A stretch of DNA of 64,000 bases from Mycolicibacterium rhodesiae. Lineage in GTDB: Bacteria > Actinomycetota > Actinomycetes > Mycobacteriales > Mycobacteriaceae. A model generated the notes under the pieces. That model did no database searches. It saw only the letters and a program-made list of their open reading frames with translations, and was not told the DNA's origin. The stretch lies in contig NZ_MVIH01000005.1 in the NCBI RefSeq assembly GCF_002086695.1, forward strand, positions 62,001 through 126,000, read 5' to 3'. This document shows, piece after piece, positions 17,540 to 26,303 of this stretch. Numbering within the stretch: the stretch's first letter is position 1; each line of letters opens with the position of its first letter. A program made the position numbers and the translations under genes.

Positions 17540-18544
17540 GTGAAAACGTTCATCGCCTCCCGACTGGCGGCGACGCTGGTGATCCTGGTCGCACTGACCG
17601 CCGTGATGTTTGTGCTGCAACACATTTCACCGCTTGACCCGGTCAAGGCCCAGATGGGTGCCCAGGCGTCCGCCTCGGCGGTGGCCGCACGCCGAGAAGC
17701 GTTGGGCCTCAACGACCCGATCGTCACTCAGTTCTGGCACTACCTCACCGGCGCGGTTCAGGGCGACCTCGGAACGTCGTACCGGACTCGGCACGCCGTC
17801 GCATCCGACCTCGGCAGCTTCTTCCCGGCCACCCTGGAACTGGCGCTCTACGGAATCGGCATCGCGCTGGTGCTGGCCGTGCTGCTGGCATTCAGCACCA
17901 CCCTGAAGTGGCGGGGATCGGCTGTGCTGCGGGCGATTCTGTTCACCGGATCCTCGGCGCCGATGTTCCTGCTCGGAATCCTGGGGCTGATCGTCTTCTA
18001 CCAGAAGCTCGGTTGGGTGCCGGCCAACGGCCGCATCGGGATCAGCAACCCGCCGACCGGCCCCACCGGACTGCTGACCGTCGACGGACTGCTCAGCGGG
18101 CGCTTCGACGTTGTCACCGATGCCCTGCACCACCTGATCCTGCCCGCCCTGGTGCTGGCGCTGGGCCCGGCGGTCGCCATCGGCCGGGTGCTGCGATCCA
18201 GCCTGCTCACCGATATGGACAGCGACTATGTGCGCACCGCGCGGGCAAAAGGACTGTCGGAGAGCCGAATAGTGGCCGGTCACGTCCTGCGAAACTGCGT
18301 CGGTTCGGCGTTGTCGATGACCGGACTGCAGGTCGGCCTGATGTTCGCCGGCGTGCTGGTCGTCGAGCAGGTCTTCGGCTGGCCGGGCATCGGCCAGTAC
18401 ATCGCCCAGAGCATCCCGGTGGCCGATTTCCCGGCGATCGCCGGCGTCACGCTGATGCTCGGCGCCCTCTACGTCTTCATCAACACGGTCGTGGATCTTC
18501 TCCAGGCCGCCGCAGACCCCCGCATCGCAGTTACAGGAGGATAG
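17540..18544 (+). CDS. ABC importer permease, DppB type
   Basis: A 334-residue DppB-like permease. The N-terminal helix is RLAATLVILVALTAVMFVL, then come the periplasmic part with GLNDPIVTQFWHYL and five further helices. The EAA loop is YVRTARAKGLSESRIVAGHVLRN at about 228-250. The GTG start at 17540 has AGGAGG upstream. It forms the transmembrane pore with the DppC-type subunit. The next gene starts directly after its stop. Confidence 0.88.
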   Translation: MKTFIASRLAATLVILVALTAVMFVLQHISPLDPVKAQMGAQASASAVAARREALGLNDPIVTQFWHYLTGAVQGDLGTSYRTRHAVASDLGSFFPATLELALYGIGIALVLAVLLAFSTTLKWRGSAVLRAILFTGSSAPMFLLGILGLIVFYQKLGWVPANGRIGISNPPTGPTGLLTVDGLLSGRFDVVTDALHHLILPALVLALGPAVAIGRVLRSSLLTDMDSDYVRTARAKGLSESRIVAGHVLRNCVGSALSMTGLQVGLMFAGVLVVEQVFGWPGIGQYIAQSIPVADFPAIAGVTLMLGALYVFINTVVDLLQAAADPRIAVTGG

Positions 18545-19186
18545 GTGCCGAAACAGCCACTCATAGTGGGCAATCCGGTCTTGGTCGTCGTCGACATGCA
18601 AGAAAGCGGCGACATGCCCGTCGAGGAGGTGGGCATCCCGCACATGGCCGGCTATGCCGACCGAATCGGCCGGGCGCGGCAACTGATCGACGCCGCGCGT
18701 GCCGCGACCATCCCGATCGTGTTCTTCCAGGAGGTGCACCGCGCCAACGGCATCGACTTCGGCCGGGAACTCGACGGTGTCGAAGGACCGCACTGCATCG
18801 ACGGCAGGCCCGGCACCCCGCTGCATCCCGAGCTGTTACCCGACTTCACCGGCCCCAATCACGAGTTCCACATCGTCAAGCGGCGGTATTCCGGTTTCAT
18901 CGGAACCGAATTCGAGATCGTGCTGTCCGGGTTGAAGGCCGACACGCTGATCCTGATCGGCGGGCTGACCGACGTGTGCGTGCACTACACCTTCGCCGAC
19001 GCCCATCAGCGCGACTTCCACGTGCGAGTGGTGTCCGACTGCGTCGGTGGCTCATCGGTGTACCGGCACGAAGCCGCATTGGATGCCATGGAGTACCTGC
19101 AGACCGGCGCCACGCGGACCACCGAAGAGATCCTCGACGCTTTCGCATCCCTCACCACTCCGGTACTCGAAGGAGCCGCCCGATGA
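18545..19186 (+). CDS. Cysteine hydrolase, isochorismatase/amidohydrolase family
   Basis: A 213-residue isochorismatase-fold enzyme with the catalytic triad Asp17 (VVVDMQE), Lys112 (VKRRYSGF) and Cys145 (LTDVCVHYT). In ureide and pyrimidine pathways such enzymes hydrolyse carbamoyl amides (N-carbamoylsarcosine amidase, ureidoacrylate amidohydrolase, biuret hydrolase). Here the context of allantoinase and allantoicase supports a carbamoyl or urea-derivative substrate, which is inference. The GTG starts immediately after the permease stop, with AGGAGG spanning the permease end; its stop overlaps the lipoprotein start (ATGA). Confidence 0.82.
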   Translation: MPKQPLIVGNPVLVVVDMQESGDMPVEEVGIPHMAGYADRIGRARQLIDAARAATIPIVFFQEVHRANGIDFGRELDGVEGPHCIDGRPGTPLHPELLPDFTGPNHEFHIVKRRYSGFIGTEFEIVLSGLKADTLILIGGLTDVCVHYTFADAHQRDFHVRVVSDCVGGSSVYRHEAALDAMEYLQTGATRTTEEILDAFASLTTPVLEGAAR

Positions 19187-20763
19187 AGAAACTCACCACG
19201 CTGCTCGCGATCGGCGCGACCGCAGCCCTGGCCCTGACCGCCTGTGGCGGTTCGAATTCCGGCGGCGGCAGCACCCCGAACGCGGCTCCGACCGACAAGG
19301 TGCTGAAGCTGTCGTTCCTGCAGGATCCGGGCCAGCCGCCGGACCCCGACATCTACTACGCCGGCCAGGGCCTGCTGCTGACCACCAACACCTATGAGGG
19401 TCTGCTGCAGTACAAGGGCGGCACCGACAAGGCGGAGCTCCAGCCGCTGCTGGCGACCGAGTGGACGGCGTCGCCGGACAACAAGGTCTTCAACTTCAAG
19501 CTGCGTCAGGGCGTGAAGTTCCACGACGGCACGCCCTTCACCTCGGCTGCGGTCAAGGCGTCCTTCGACCGGCGCGCAGCGGTCAATCAGGGACCCGCAT
19601 ACATGGTGTCCGATGTCGAATCGGTGACCACCCAGGGCGATTACGACGTCACCGTCACGCTCAAGGCGCCGAACTCGGCGTTCCTGGACTACCTGGCATG
19701 CCCCTATGGTCCGCGGATGATGAGTCCGGACGGGTTGCAGAAGAATGCCGGCACCGACCACGCGCAGGGTTATCTGACCACTCACGACCTGGGCACCGGT
19801 CCGTACACGTTGACCGCCGCCGAGGTGGGTTCGAAGTACCAGTTGACCGCCTTCGGCGACTACTGGGGCGCGAAGCCGTATTTCGAGAAGGTCGAACTGC
19901 CGGTGATCACCGATGTCTCGGCGCAGCAGCTGCAGTTCAACAACGGTCAGCTCGCCGCGATCCTGCATGACCTGCCGTCCTCGGCGGTGCAGTCCTACCT
20001 GGACAACAAGTCGTTCACGAATTACTCACTGCCGACGATGATGTCGAACTTCGTCTACATCAACCCCAATAAGGGGATGATGACCGACGCGAAGAATCGC
20101 AACGCCGTCATGCAGGCGATCGACGTCGACGAATTGGTCAAGCAGACCTACTTCGGCCGCGGCAAGAAGGCTGACCAGATCTACCCGGCGAACATGATGG
20201 CCGCCGAGTACGGCAAGCAATCGGTGACCCATGATCCGTCCGTGCTGACCTCGCTGGCGGCGAGTCTGCCCGCCGACCAGAAGTCGGTCACCATCGGTTA
20301 CGACTCGTCGAACCCCGATAACCAGTTGATTTCCAACCTGGTTCAGACCCAGCTGGCCGCGGCGGGACTCAATGCCAAGGTCCAGGCCTACCCGACGTCG
20401 GAGATCTACGGATGGGTCGGCGGTGACGGTCAGGCGGCGCCGGAGATCATGACCTACCTCGGCTGGCCTGATGCGCCGTCGCCCTACACCTGGGGGCACA
20501 TCTCCTGGGACGCCGACGGCGGCCTGAACTTCTTCGGCTGCTCGGCCCCGCCGATCACCGACGCGTTGGCCAAGGGTCTGCCCACCGGTGACCTCGCGGC
20601 CTTCTCCACCGCCGGTGAGGAAGCGGTGAAGACCGGTTGCTGGCTGAACATCGCCAATGTCAACGACTTCATGGTGGCCCAGCCGTGGCTCAAGGGCGTG
20701 GAGCAGGCGCATGTGGTGACCGATCCGAACACGCTGCGGTTGGCCGCGCTGTCGGTAGGCTGA
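19183..20763 (+). CDS. Substrate-binding lipoprotein of the ABC importer (SBP family 5)
   Basis: A 526-residue extracellular solute-binding protein. A lipoprotein signal peptide has lipobox LTAC with acylated Cys21, and a Gly/Ser-rich linker follows. The family 5 (DppA/OppA) fold shows the signature TSAAVKASFDR near 115 and GTGPYTLTAAEVGSKYQL near 205. Its substrate is not readable from sequence; neighbours suggest a ureide or a small peptide/amide derivative. The ATG overlaps the previous stop (ATGA). Confidence 0.88.
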   Translation: MKKLTTLLAIGATAALALTACGGSNSGGGSTPNAAPTDKVLKLSFLQDPGQPPDPDIYYAGQGLLLTTNTYEGLLQYKGGTDKAELQPLLATEWTASPDNKVFNFKLRQGVKFHDGTPFTSAAVKASFDRRAAVNQGPAYMVSDVESVTTQGDYDVTVTLKAPNSAFLDYLACPYGPRMMSPDGLQKNAGTDHAQGYLTTHDLGTGPYTLTAAEVGSKYQLTAFGDYWGAKPYFEKVELPVITDVSAQQLQFNNGQLAAILHDLPSSAVQSYLDNKSFTNYSLPTMMSNFVYINPNKGMMTDAKNRNAVMQAIDVDELVKQTYFGRGKKADQIYPANMMAAEYGKQSVTHDPSVLTSLAASLPADQKSVTIGYDSSNPDNQLISNLVQTQLAAAGLNAKVQAYPTSEIYGWVGGDGQAAPEIMTYLGWPDAPSPYTWGHISWDADGGLNFFGCSAPPITDALAKGLPTGDLAAFSTAGEEAVKTGCWLNIANVNDFMVAQPWLKGVEQAHVVTDPNTLRLAALSVG

Positions 20764-20768
20764 GCCGA

Positions 20769-21602
20769 ATGGTCCTGGGAGACGGGAAAGTTCGCCGGAT
20801 CGTCCTACTGACCCTGGGTTGGGAGGAGCTGCCCAAGTCGGTGTCGGTCTACGGGGCGCCACCCGAGCTGCGGATGCGTGAGCCGGTTCCCGGTGTGCTG
20901 CTGCAGACCGACGGTGGCTGGGTGTTGCTCGACACCGGGTTCAACACCGCACTGATCCGCGATCCGGCGTTGTACCGGCGGTTCTTCCCGACCGTCGAGT
21001 ACATCCCGGTCCTCCCAGGACCCGGCGAGCCGATCGAGGAGTCGTTGCACGACATCGGGATCGACGTCGACGACATCCACCTCGTGGCGCTGTCGCACCT
21101 GCACCACGACCACGCGGGCGGCGTGAAGTTGTTCGCCGGCAAGGTCCCGGTGCATGCGCAGCGCCGCGAGCTGGAGTACGGGCTTTCCAACCATCCCGAG
21201 CCCGAACACAACGCGATCAACCGCATCGACTTCGACGATCCCCGCATCGACTGGGTGCTGGCCGACGGTGAAGCGCAGATCGCACCCGGTATCACCGCGG
21301 TGCCCACTTACGGCCACACGCCCGGGCATCAGAGCTTCGTCGTCGACCTCGACGAGTCGGTGGGCGGCGGCGGATTCGTGTTCGCGTTCGACGCCGCCGA
21401 CCTCACCGAGAACATCGAGCACGAGTTGCCGATCGGCGGGTTCATCGACGTCGACCCGGCCGAGACGGTCGAGCCGATCCGAAGGCTGAAGAGGCTGGCC
21501 ACCGACAAGGGTTACGAGCTGGTGCCCGGCCACGACCCGCATGTCTGGCCGGAGCTGACGAGGACCTTCGCGGAGCGGTTCGGCCCGGTGCCACCACCGT
21601 GA
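20769..21602 (+). CDS. Metallo-beta-lactamase-fold hydrolase (lactonase-like)
   Basis: A 277-residue MBL-fold protein. The zinc motif HLHHDHAGG begins at His110 and the downstream YGHTPGHQ motif is near 190. VLLDTGFNT at 53-61 and a terminal PGHDPH complete the metal site. The layout resembles the N-acyl-homoserine-lactonase-like branch, whose members open lactones and other cyclic esters or amides. In this operon it may hydrolyse a cyclic intermediate. It begins five bases after the lipoprotein stop and overlaps the allantoinase start (GTGA). Confidence 0.8.
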   Translation: MVLGDGKVRRIVLLTLGWEELPKSVSVYGAPPELRMREPVPGVLLQTDGGWVLLDTGFNTALIRDPALYRRFFPTVEYIPVLPGPGEPIEESLHDIGIDVDDIHLVALSHLHHDHAGGVKLFAGKVPVHAQRRELEYGLSNHPEPEHNAINRIDFDDPRIDWVLADGEAQIAPGITAVPTYGHTPGHQSFVVDLDESVGGGGFVFAFDAADLTENIEHELPIGGFIDVDPAETVEPIRRLKRLATDKGYELVPGHDPHVWPELTRTFAERFGPVPPP

Positions 21603-22945
21603 CCACGGCCGCCGTCGAGCACGTCATTCGCGCGCCGCGCGCGGTGATCGACGGTATGGTCCAGTCGGCCGCGATTGGGTTGGGAGACGGCGTGATTCGC
21701 GTCGTCACCGAAATCGACGGGAATTTTGGCGGCGCCGACGAGACGGTGCTCGGTCCCGACATGGTGTTGTTACCCGGACTGGTGGACACCCATGTCCACA
21801 TCAACGAGCCGGGTACCGACTGGGAGGGCTTCGACTCCGCTACGGCGGCGGCGCTGGCCGGAGGCATCACCACGGTGGTGGACATGCCGCTGGACTGTGA
21901 CCCGGTGACGACCACGGTGGCGGCGTTGGAGGCCAAACGTTCCGCGGCGGACGGCGCATGCCGCGTCGACACCGGATTCTGGGGCGGCATCGTGCCCGGC
22001 AATCTCGAGTCGTTCGGTGAACTCGCCGGCGCGGGAGTGCTCGGCTTCAAATGCTTCCTCTCCGAATCGGGGAACGCCGACTTTCCGCCGTTGGACCCCG
22101 ACCAGCTGCGGGCGGCGATGGCCGTTGTGGCCGAACTGGATTCGGTGCTGCTGGTGCATGCCGAGAGCGAACGAGTGCTGACCGGGTGCCCGGTACCGGG
22201 TGGACGGTCGTACGGCGAATTCCTGCGGTCACGGCCCGACGCTGCCGAACAGGATGCGGTGCGCATCGTGCTCGACGCGGTCGCCGAGACCGGCGCCCGA
22301 GCCCACATCGTGCACGTCTCGAGTGCCGAGGTGCTGCCGATGATCGCCGAGGCCAAGGCGGCGGGTCTTCCGGTCACCGCCGAAACATGTCCGCACTACT
22401 TGACTTTCGCCGCCGAGACCATCCCCGAGGGTGCGACGGTGTTCGCGGCCTGTCCGCCCATCCGCGGCAAGGACAACCGCGACCTGCTCTGGGCCGCGCT
22501 GGCCGACGGAACGCTGGACATGGTGGTCTCCGATCACTCGCCGTGCGCCCCGCGCCACAAAGACCTGACCGGCGGTGACTTCGGTCGTGCCTTCGGTGGC
22601 ATCAGCTCGTTGCAGATCGCCCTGCCCGCGTTGTGGACTCAGGCACGCCGGCGGGGATTCGATATGCCCGAGGTGTGCCGGTGGATGGCGCAGGCGCCCG
22701 CCGAACTCGCCGGCCTGACCGACCGTGGAGTGATCGCCGCAGGCAAACGCGCCGACTTCTGCGTGTTCGACCCCGACGCCGCGTGGGTGGTGCGGGGTGC
22801 CGACCTGCGGCACCGTCATGCGATGACCCCGTACGAGGGCACCTCGCTGACCGGTGCTACCCGTCAGACCTGGCGGGCCGGACGCATGGCCGGTCAGGAC
22901 AGTCGCGGCGATCTGCTGGTCGCCGGACTGCGGGAGCCGGCATGA
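21599..22945 (+). CDS. allB: Allantoinase (cyclic amidohydrolase)
   Basis: A 448-residue dihydroorotase/allantoinase-type amidohydrolase. Metal ligands are in DTHVHINEPG (His65, His67), the carboxylated Lys150 in GFKCFLSES, histidines in LLVHAES and AHIVHVSS, the ETCPHYL motif, and the catalytic Asp in SDHSPC. Allantoinases hydrolyse allantoin to allantoate, which fits the allantoicase two genes downstream. A related hydantoinase or dihydropyrimidinase activity remains possible. The GTG start overlaps the previous stop and the ATGA at its end starts the racemase. Confidence 0.85.
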   Translation: MTTAAVEHVIRAPRAVIDGMVQSAAIGLGDGVIRVVTEIDGNFGGADETVLGPDMVLLPGLVDTHVHINEPGTDWEGFDSATAAALAGGITTVVDMPLDCDPVTTTVAALEAKRSAADGACRVDTGFWGGIVPGNLESFGELAGAGVLGFKCFLSESGNADFPPLDPDQLRAAMAVVAELDSVLLVHAESERVLTGCPVPGGRSYGEFLRSRPDAAEQDAVRIVLDAVAETGARAHIVHVSSAEVLPMIAEAKAAGLPVTAETCPHYLTFAAETIPEGATVFAACPPIRGKDNRDLLWAALADGTLDMVVSDHSPCAPRHKDLTGGDFGRAFGGISSLQIALPALWTQARRRGFDMPEVCRWMAQAPAELAGLTDRGVIAAGKRADFCVFDPDAAWVVRGADLRHRHAMTPYEGTSLTGATRQTWRAGRMAGQDSRGDLLVAGLREPA

Positions 22946-23688
22946 GAATACTGGTGCTCAACCCGAATACCTCGGCGACGATGACGGCGGAGATCGACGC
23001 CGCGGCCAGGGCGGCCGCCGCACCCGAGACCGAAATCGTCACCGTGCAACCCTCTTTCGGATCCGTCGCGATCGACTCCGCCGCGGAAAGTTACCTTTCG
23101 GCCGTCGGGGTGATGGACGTCGTCGCCACCCAGCTCGCCGCCGGGACATTCGACGCCGATGCCGTGGTGCTGGCCGGCTTCGGTGAACACGGCAAGGATG
23201 CGCTGCAGGAGATGCTCGACGTGCCGGTGCTCGACATCGCCGAATCGGCCGCCCACGTCGCGCAGCTGATCGGCAGACGGTTCTCGGTGGTCACCACCCT
23301 GGCCCGGTCTATCGCGCCGATCGAGGACCGGCTGTTGTTGGCCGGACTGGCGGCGCACTGCGCTTCGGTACGGGCGTGCGGCCTCGGCACCGCCGAGGTC
23401 GACGCCGACCCCGCCGCCGCGGTCGCCGCGATCGTCGCCGAAGCCGAACGTGCGGTGACTCTGGACGGCGCCGACGTGATCTGCCTGGGCTGCGCGGGGA
23501 TGGCCGGGGTGACCGCCGCGATCACCGAGAAACTGGGGGTGCCCGCCGTCGACGGGGTGGCCGCTGCGGTGGGTCTGGCGCAGATGTTGGTCGGCTTGAA
23601 CCTGTCCACCAGCAAGGCCGGTGTCTACGCCGCTGGACCCGACAACGCACGCACGCACTGGCCACTATCGCAGGGGTTACACACATGA
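22942..23688 (+). CDS. Asp/Glu/hydantoin racemase family protein, probable allantoin racemase
   Basis: A 248-residue protein of the aspartate/glutamate/hydantoin racemase superfamily. It opens with RILVLNPNTSATMT and carries a second catalytic-type cysteine in VICLGCAGMAG near 180. The first position of the usual Cys pair reads VVLAGFGEHG here, so one of the two cysteines of a two-base racemase appears replaced by Gly/Phe. In purine pathways relatives interconvert allantoin enantiomers (HpxA). Start and stop both overlap neighbours (ATGA). Confidence 0.78.
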   Translation: MRILVLNPNTSATMTAEIDAAARAAAAPETEIVTVQPSFGSVAIDSAAESYLSAVGVMDVVATQLAAGTFDADAVVLAGFGEHGKDALQEMLDVPVLDIAESAAHVAQLIGRRFSVVTTLARSIAPIEDRLLLAGLAAHCASVRACGLGTAEVDADPAAAVAAIVAEAERAVTLDGADVICLGCAGMAGVTAAITEKLGVPAVDGVAAAVGLAQMLVGLNLSTSKAGVYAAGPDNARTHWPLSQGLHT

Positions 23689-24695
23689 CCGGACTGGACC
23701 TGGCCTGCCGCGCGGTCGGCGGTAGCGTCGTGGCGGCCAGCGACGAGTCGTTCGGCGTCAAAGAGCGGCTGATCGACGCGGCCGAACCCGACTTCGTGCC
23801 AGGCACTTTCGACCTGCGGGGTGAAGTCGTCGACGGCTGGGAGACCCGAAGGCACGCACCCGCACCGGACTGGGTCATCATCCGCCTCGGAGTGCCGGGA
23901 CGGCTGCGCACCATCGACGTCGACACCCGGTACTTCACCGGAAACCATCCCACCGGCGCCACGCTGTACGCGGCAACGCTGGCGGCCGGCACCGACCCAT
24001 GCGATGCGCGGGTGGACTGGCGGCTGCTGTCGCCGATGACAGCGTTGAAAGCCGACGCGCACAACGCCATCGCCGTTGACGACCCGCGTCGCTACACCCA
24101 CCTCAAGTTGGTGATCGCATCCGACGGCGGGGTGGCCAGGCTGCGGGCCTACGGCGAGCCCGTTCCCGACCCGGCGCTGTGGTCGGGGGTGACCGTCGAG
24201 GTCTCCGGCGCCGAGCACGGCGGGCGTGTCGAGCACTGCAGCGACACGTTCTACGCCGACGCACGGGCACTGATCGCCGCGGACCGCCCGCAGAACATGG
24301 GATCGGGCTGGGAAGCCCGTCGCCGCCGTGACATCGGACCCGACACCCACGACGCGGTGACGATCTCGTTTCTGACATCCACCGATCTGGCCCGCATCGA
24401 AATCGACACCTCGTACTTCGTGTTCAATGCATCCCGCGAGGTGTCCGTTCTCGGTACCCGTGACCGGCCGGATGCCCGACGCCCGTGGTGGGCACTCACC
24501 TTCGACGAGGTGGTGCTGCCCCGCACGCGCCTGATCGCCGACGCGCGGCAGGTCTTCGTGGTCGATGCCCCCGCGATCACCGCCATTCGGGTGCAGGCGT
24601 ATCCCGACGGCGGCATCGCCCGGGTCCGGGCGCTGGGCCGGCCCACCGCATCCGGGTTCGCCGAGTTGCAGACGAGATGGGATGCGTCGCAATGA
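23685..24695 (+). CDS. alc: Allantoicase
   Basis: A 336-residue allantoicase made of two homologous jelly-roll halves. The first has GWETRRHAPAPDWVIIRLG and the TRYFTGNHP motif (about 45-85); the second has GWEARRRRDIGPDTHDAV and TSYFVFNASRE (about 205-250). Allantoicase hydrolyses allantoate to ureidoglycolate plus urea. No ureidoglycolate lyase (AllA) is encoded in the window, so the next step is missing or done by an unrecognised neighbour. ATGA overlaps occur on both sides. Confidence 0.9.
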   Translation: MTGLDLACRAVGGSVVAASDESFGVKERLIDAAEPDFVPGTFDLRGEVVDGWETRRHAPAPDWVIIRLGVPGRLRTIDVDTRYFTGNHPTGATLYAATLAAGTDPCDARVDWRLLSPMTALKADAHNAIAVDDPRRYTHLKLVIASDGGVARLRAYGEPVPDPALWSGVTVEVSGAEHGGRVEHCSDTFYADARALIAADRPQNMGSGWEARRRRDIGPDTHDAVTISFLTSTDLARIEIDTSYFVFNASREVSVLGTRDRPDARRPWWALTFDEVVLPRTRLIADARQVFVVDAPAITAIRVQAYPDGGIARVRALGRPTASGFAELQTRWDASQ

Positions 24696-25267
24696 TTCCG
24701 CTGGTTGTCGACTGCACCGGACTGTGGCGACGGACGTTGTTGATCGAGGCCGACGGCTCTCGCGACACCGGAACGAATGTGCTCTGGCTGCAAGGCATCT
24801 CCATGTTCGTCGATCTTCGCGGGCCGGGGGAGGGTTTCGCAGGCCGGCTCGGCCAGCACGACGACGTCTTCGAATGGGACCGTCTGGTCGACCTGCAGCC
24901 GCCCGAGCTTCCCGATGCGGGCCGAATGAGCTGGGCCGGTGACACTCTCGTGGAGATCGGTGTGCACGCCGACTACACCGAGCACTGGCAGCGTGAAGCC
25001 GGCACCAGACAACCCTGTTGGGGACTGGTGCTGTCGGCGCCGGACGCGGCGGGTGTTCTGGTGCGAGTGGGGGACCGGTTCGGCTGGGCCCACCCGCAGG
25101 AGATCTCCCTCGGGGTTGTCAGCGGAACCGATTGGTGGATCGCTGAATCAAGCCATCCGGACCGAGTCGGGGCGTTGTTGCGTCCTCGAATCCAGTCAGA
25201 ACAGCTACGAGTCGACGACGACATCGCCTGGGACATCAACGAAAGCGAAGGAAGCGTGACACTGTGA
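24692..25267 (+). CDS. Unrecognised 191-residue protein of the ureide operon
   Basis: No family recognised. The protein has no signal peptide or membrane segment. It looks beta-rich: LVVDCTGLWRRTLLIEADG, then NVLWLQGISMFVDLRGPGE at about 31-49, WDRLVDLQPPELPDAG near 75 and CWGLVLSAPDAAG near 113. The spacing of short strands and turns recalls lipocalin- or cupin-like barrels, but that is only an impression. Both ends overlap neighbouring genes (ATGA before, GTGA after), so it is firmly part of the operon. It is a candidate for the missing ureidoglycolate-processing step or for a binding protein. Confidence 0.6.
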   Translation: MIPLVVDCTGLWRRTLLIEADGSRDTGTNVLWLQGISMFVDLRGPGEGFAGRLGQHDDVFEWDRLVDLQPPELPDAGRMSWAGDTLVEIGVHADYTEHWQREAGTRQPCWGLVLSAPDAAGVLVRVGDRFGWAHPQEISLGVVSGTDWWIAESSHPDRVGALLRPRIQSEQLRVDDDIAWDINESEGSVTL

Positions 25268-26301
25268 GTGGGGCGACATCATTTCAATCGGTACCCGTCA
25301 TCGACATCAGTGGGTTGCGGTCCGCCAACCCTGCCGACCGTGACCGCGTCGCAGGCGAACTCGGCGCGGCGGCACGCGAGGTCGGGTTCTTCTACATCTC
25401 GGGGACCCCGGTCAGCGACGAACTTTTCGATCGGCTCCTCGACGCCACCAAGCAGTTTTTCGGGCTACCGCTGGCGGAGAAGATGAAGTCCTACATCGGG
25501 CTGTCGAACTGTCATCGCGGTTACGTGCCGGTGGGTGAGGAAGGGTTCTACAGCGACAAGCCAGACTTCAAGGAAGCGTTCGACACCGCGTTGGACCTGC
25601 CCGCCGACGATCCCGACCACCTGGCAGGCAACCCGATGCTCGGGCCCAACGTGTGGCCGGACGTTCCCGGCTTCGCCGACACGGTCACCGAGTACTACCA
25701 GGCGGTGTTGGGCGTCGGGCAGGATCTGTTGGGCGCCTTCGCCGTCGCGCTCGGAGAGGATCCGGACACCTTCACCAGGCACGCCACCAAGACACCGAGC
25801 CAGCTGCGGCTGATCTACTATCCGCACAACCCGGACGCCGAAGACGCCCAGGGCATCGGCGCACACACCGACTACGAGTGCTTCACCCTGCTCAAGCCCA
25901 CCGCACCCGGGCTCGAAGTCCTCAACGGAGCCGGGGAATGGATCGACGTCCCACCGATTCCCGGCACGTTCGTGGTCAATGTCGGCGACATGCTCGAGCT
26001 GTGGACCAACGGCGCCTTCGTGGCCACGTCGCACCGAGTGCGAAAGGTCAAGCAGGAGCGGTACTCGTTCCCGCTGTTCTTCAACGTCGATTACCACACC
26101 GTGGTGCAGCCGCTGCCGCAGTTCGTCACCGCCGACGAGGAGTCGCGACCGGCGTTGGTGGCCGGAGAGCACCTGTTCGCCCAGACCGCGCAGACATTCG
26201 CCTACCTGCGGTCCCGGCTCGAGAGCGGCGATCTGGTCCTGCCGGACGGCTCACTGGAGACCGGTACGTTCGGCCAGCAGGCGCTGCAGTCCCGCAACTG
26301 A
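25264..26301 (+). CDS. 2-oxoglutarate/Fe(II) oxygenase, isopenicillin N synthase family
   Basis: A 345-residue non-haem iron oxygenase. The DIOX_N domain begins VPVIDISGLRSANPADRD, and the C-terminal jelly roll carries the 2-His-1-Asp facial triad (HTD in GAHTDYECFTLL near 200, distal His in SHRVRKVKQ near 257) and the RYS 2-oxoglutarate-binding motif in ERYSFPLFF. Related enzymes hydroxylate small heterocycles, including thymine-7-hydroxylase in fungi. As last gene of a ureide operon it may oxidise a nucleobase- or hydantoin-like substrate. The GTG overlaps the previous stop; a strong hairpin follows. Confidence 0.85.
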   Translation: MSGATSFQSVPVIDISGLRSANPADRDRVAGELGAAAREVGFFYISGTPVSDELFDRLLDATKQFFGLPLAEKMKSYIGLSNCHRGYVPVGEEGFYSDKPDFKEAFDTALDLPADDPDHLAGNPMLGPNVWPDVPGFADTVTEYYQAVLGVGQDLLGAFAVALGEDPDTFTRHATKTPSQLRLIYYPHNPDAEDAQGIGAHTDYECFTLLKPTAPGLEVLNGAGEWIDVPPIPGTFVVNVGDMLELWTNGAFVATSHRVRKVKQERYSFPLFFNVDYHTVVQPLPQFVTADEESRPALVAGEHLFAQTAQTFAYLRSRLESGDLVLPDGSLETGTFGQQALQSRN

Positions 26302-26303
26302 CG

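Noticed and set aside
17627..18826. 399-codon open frame antisense to the DppB permease
   Set aside because: Asp/Gln/His-rich shadow frame with no recognisable domain.
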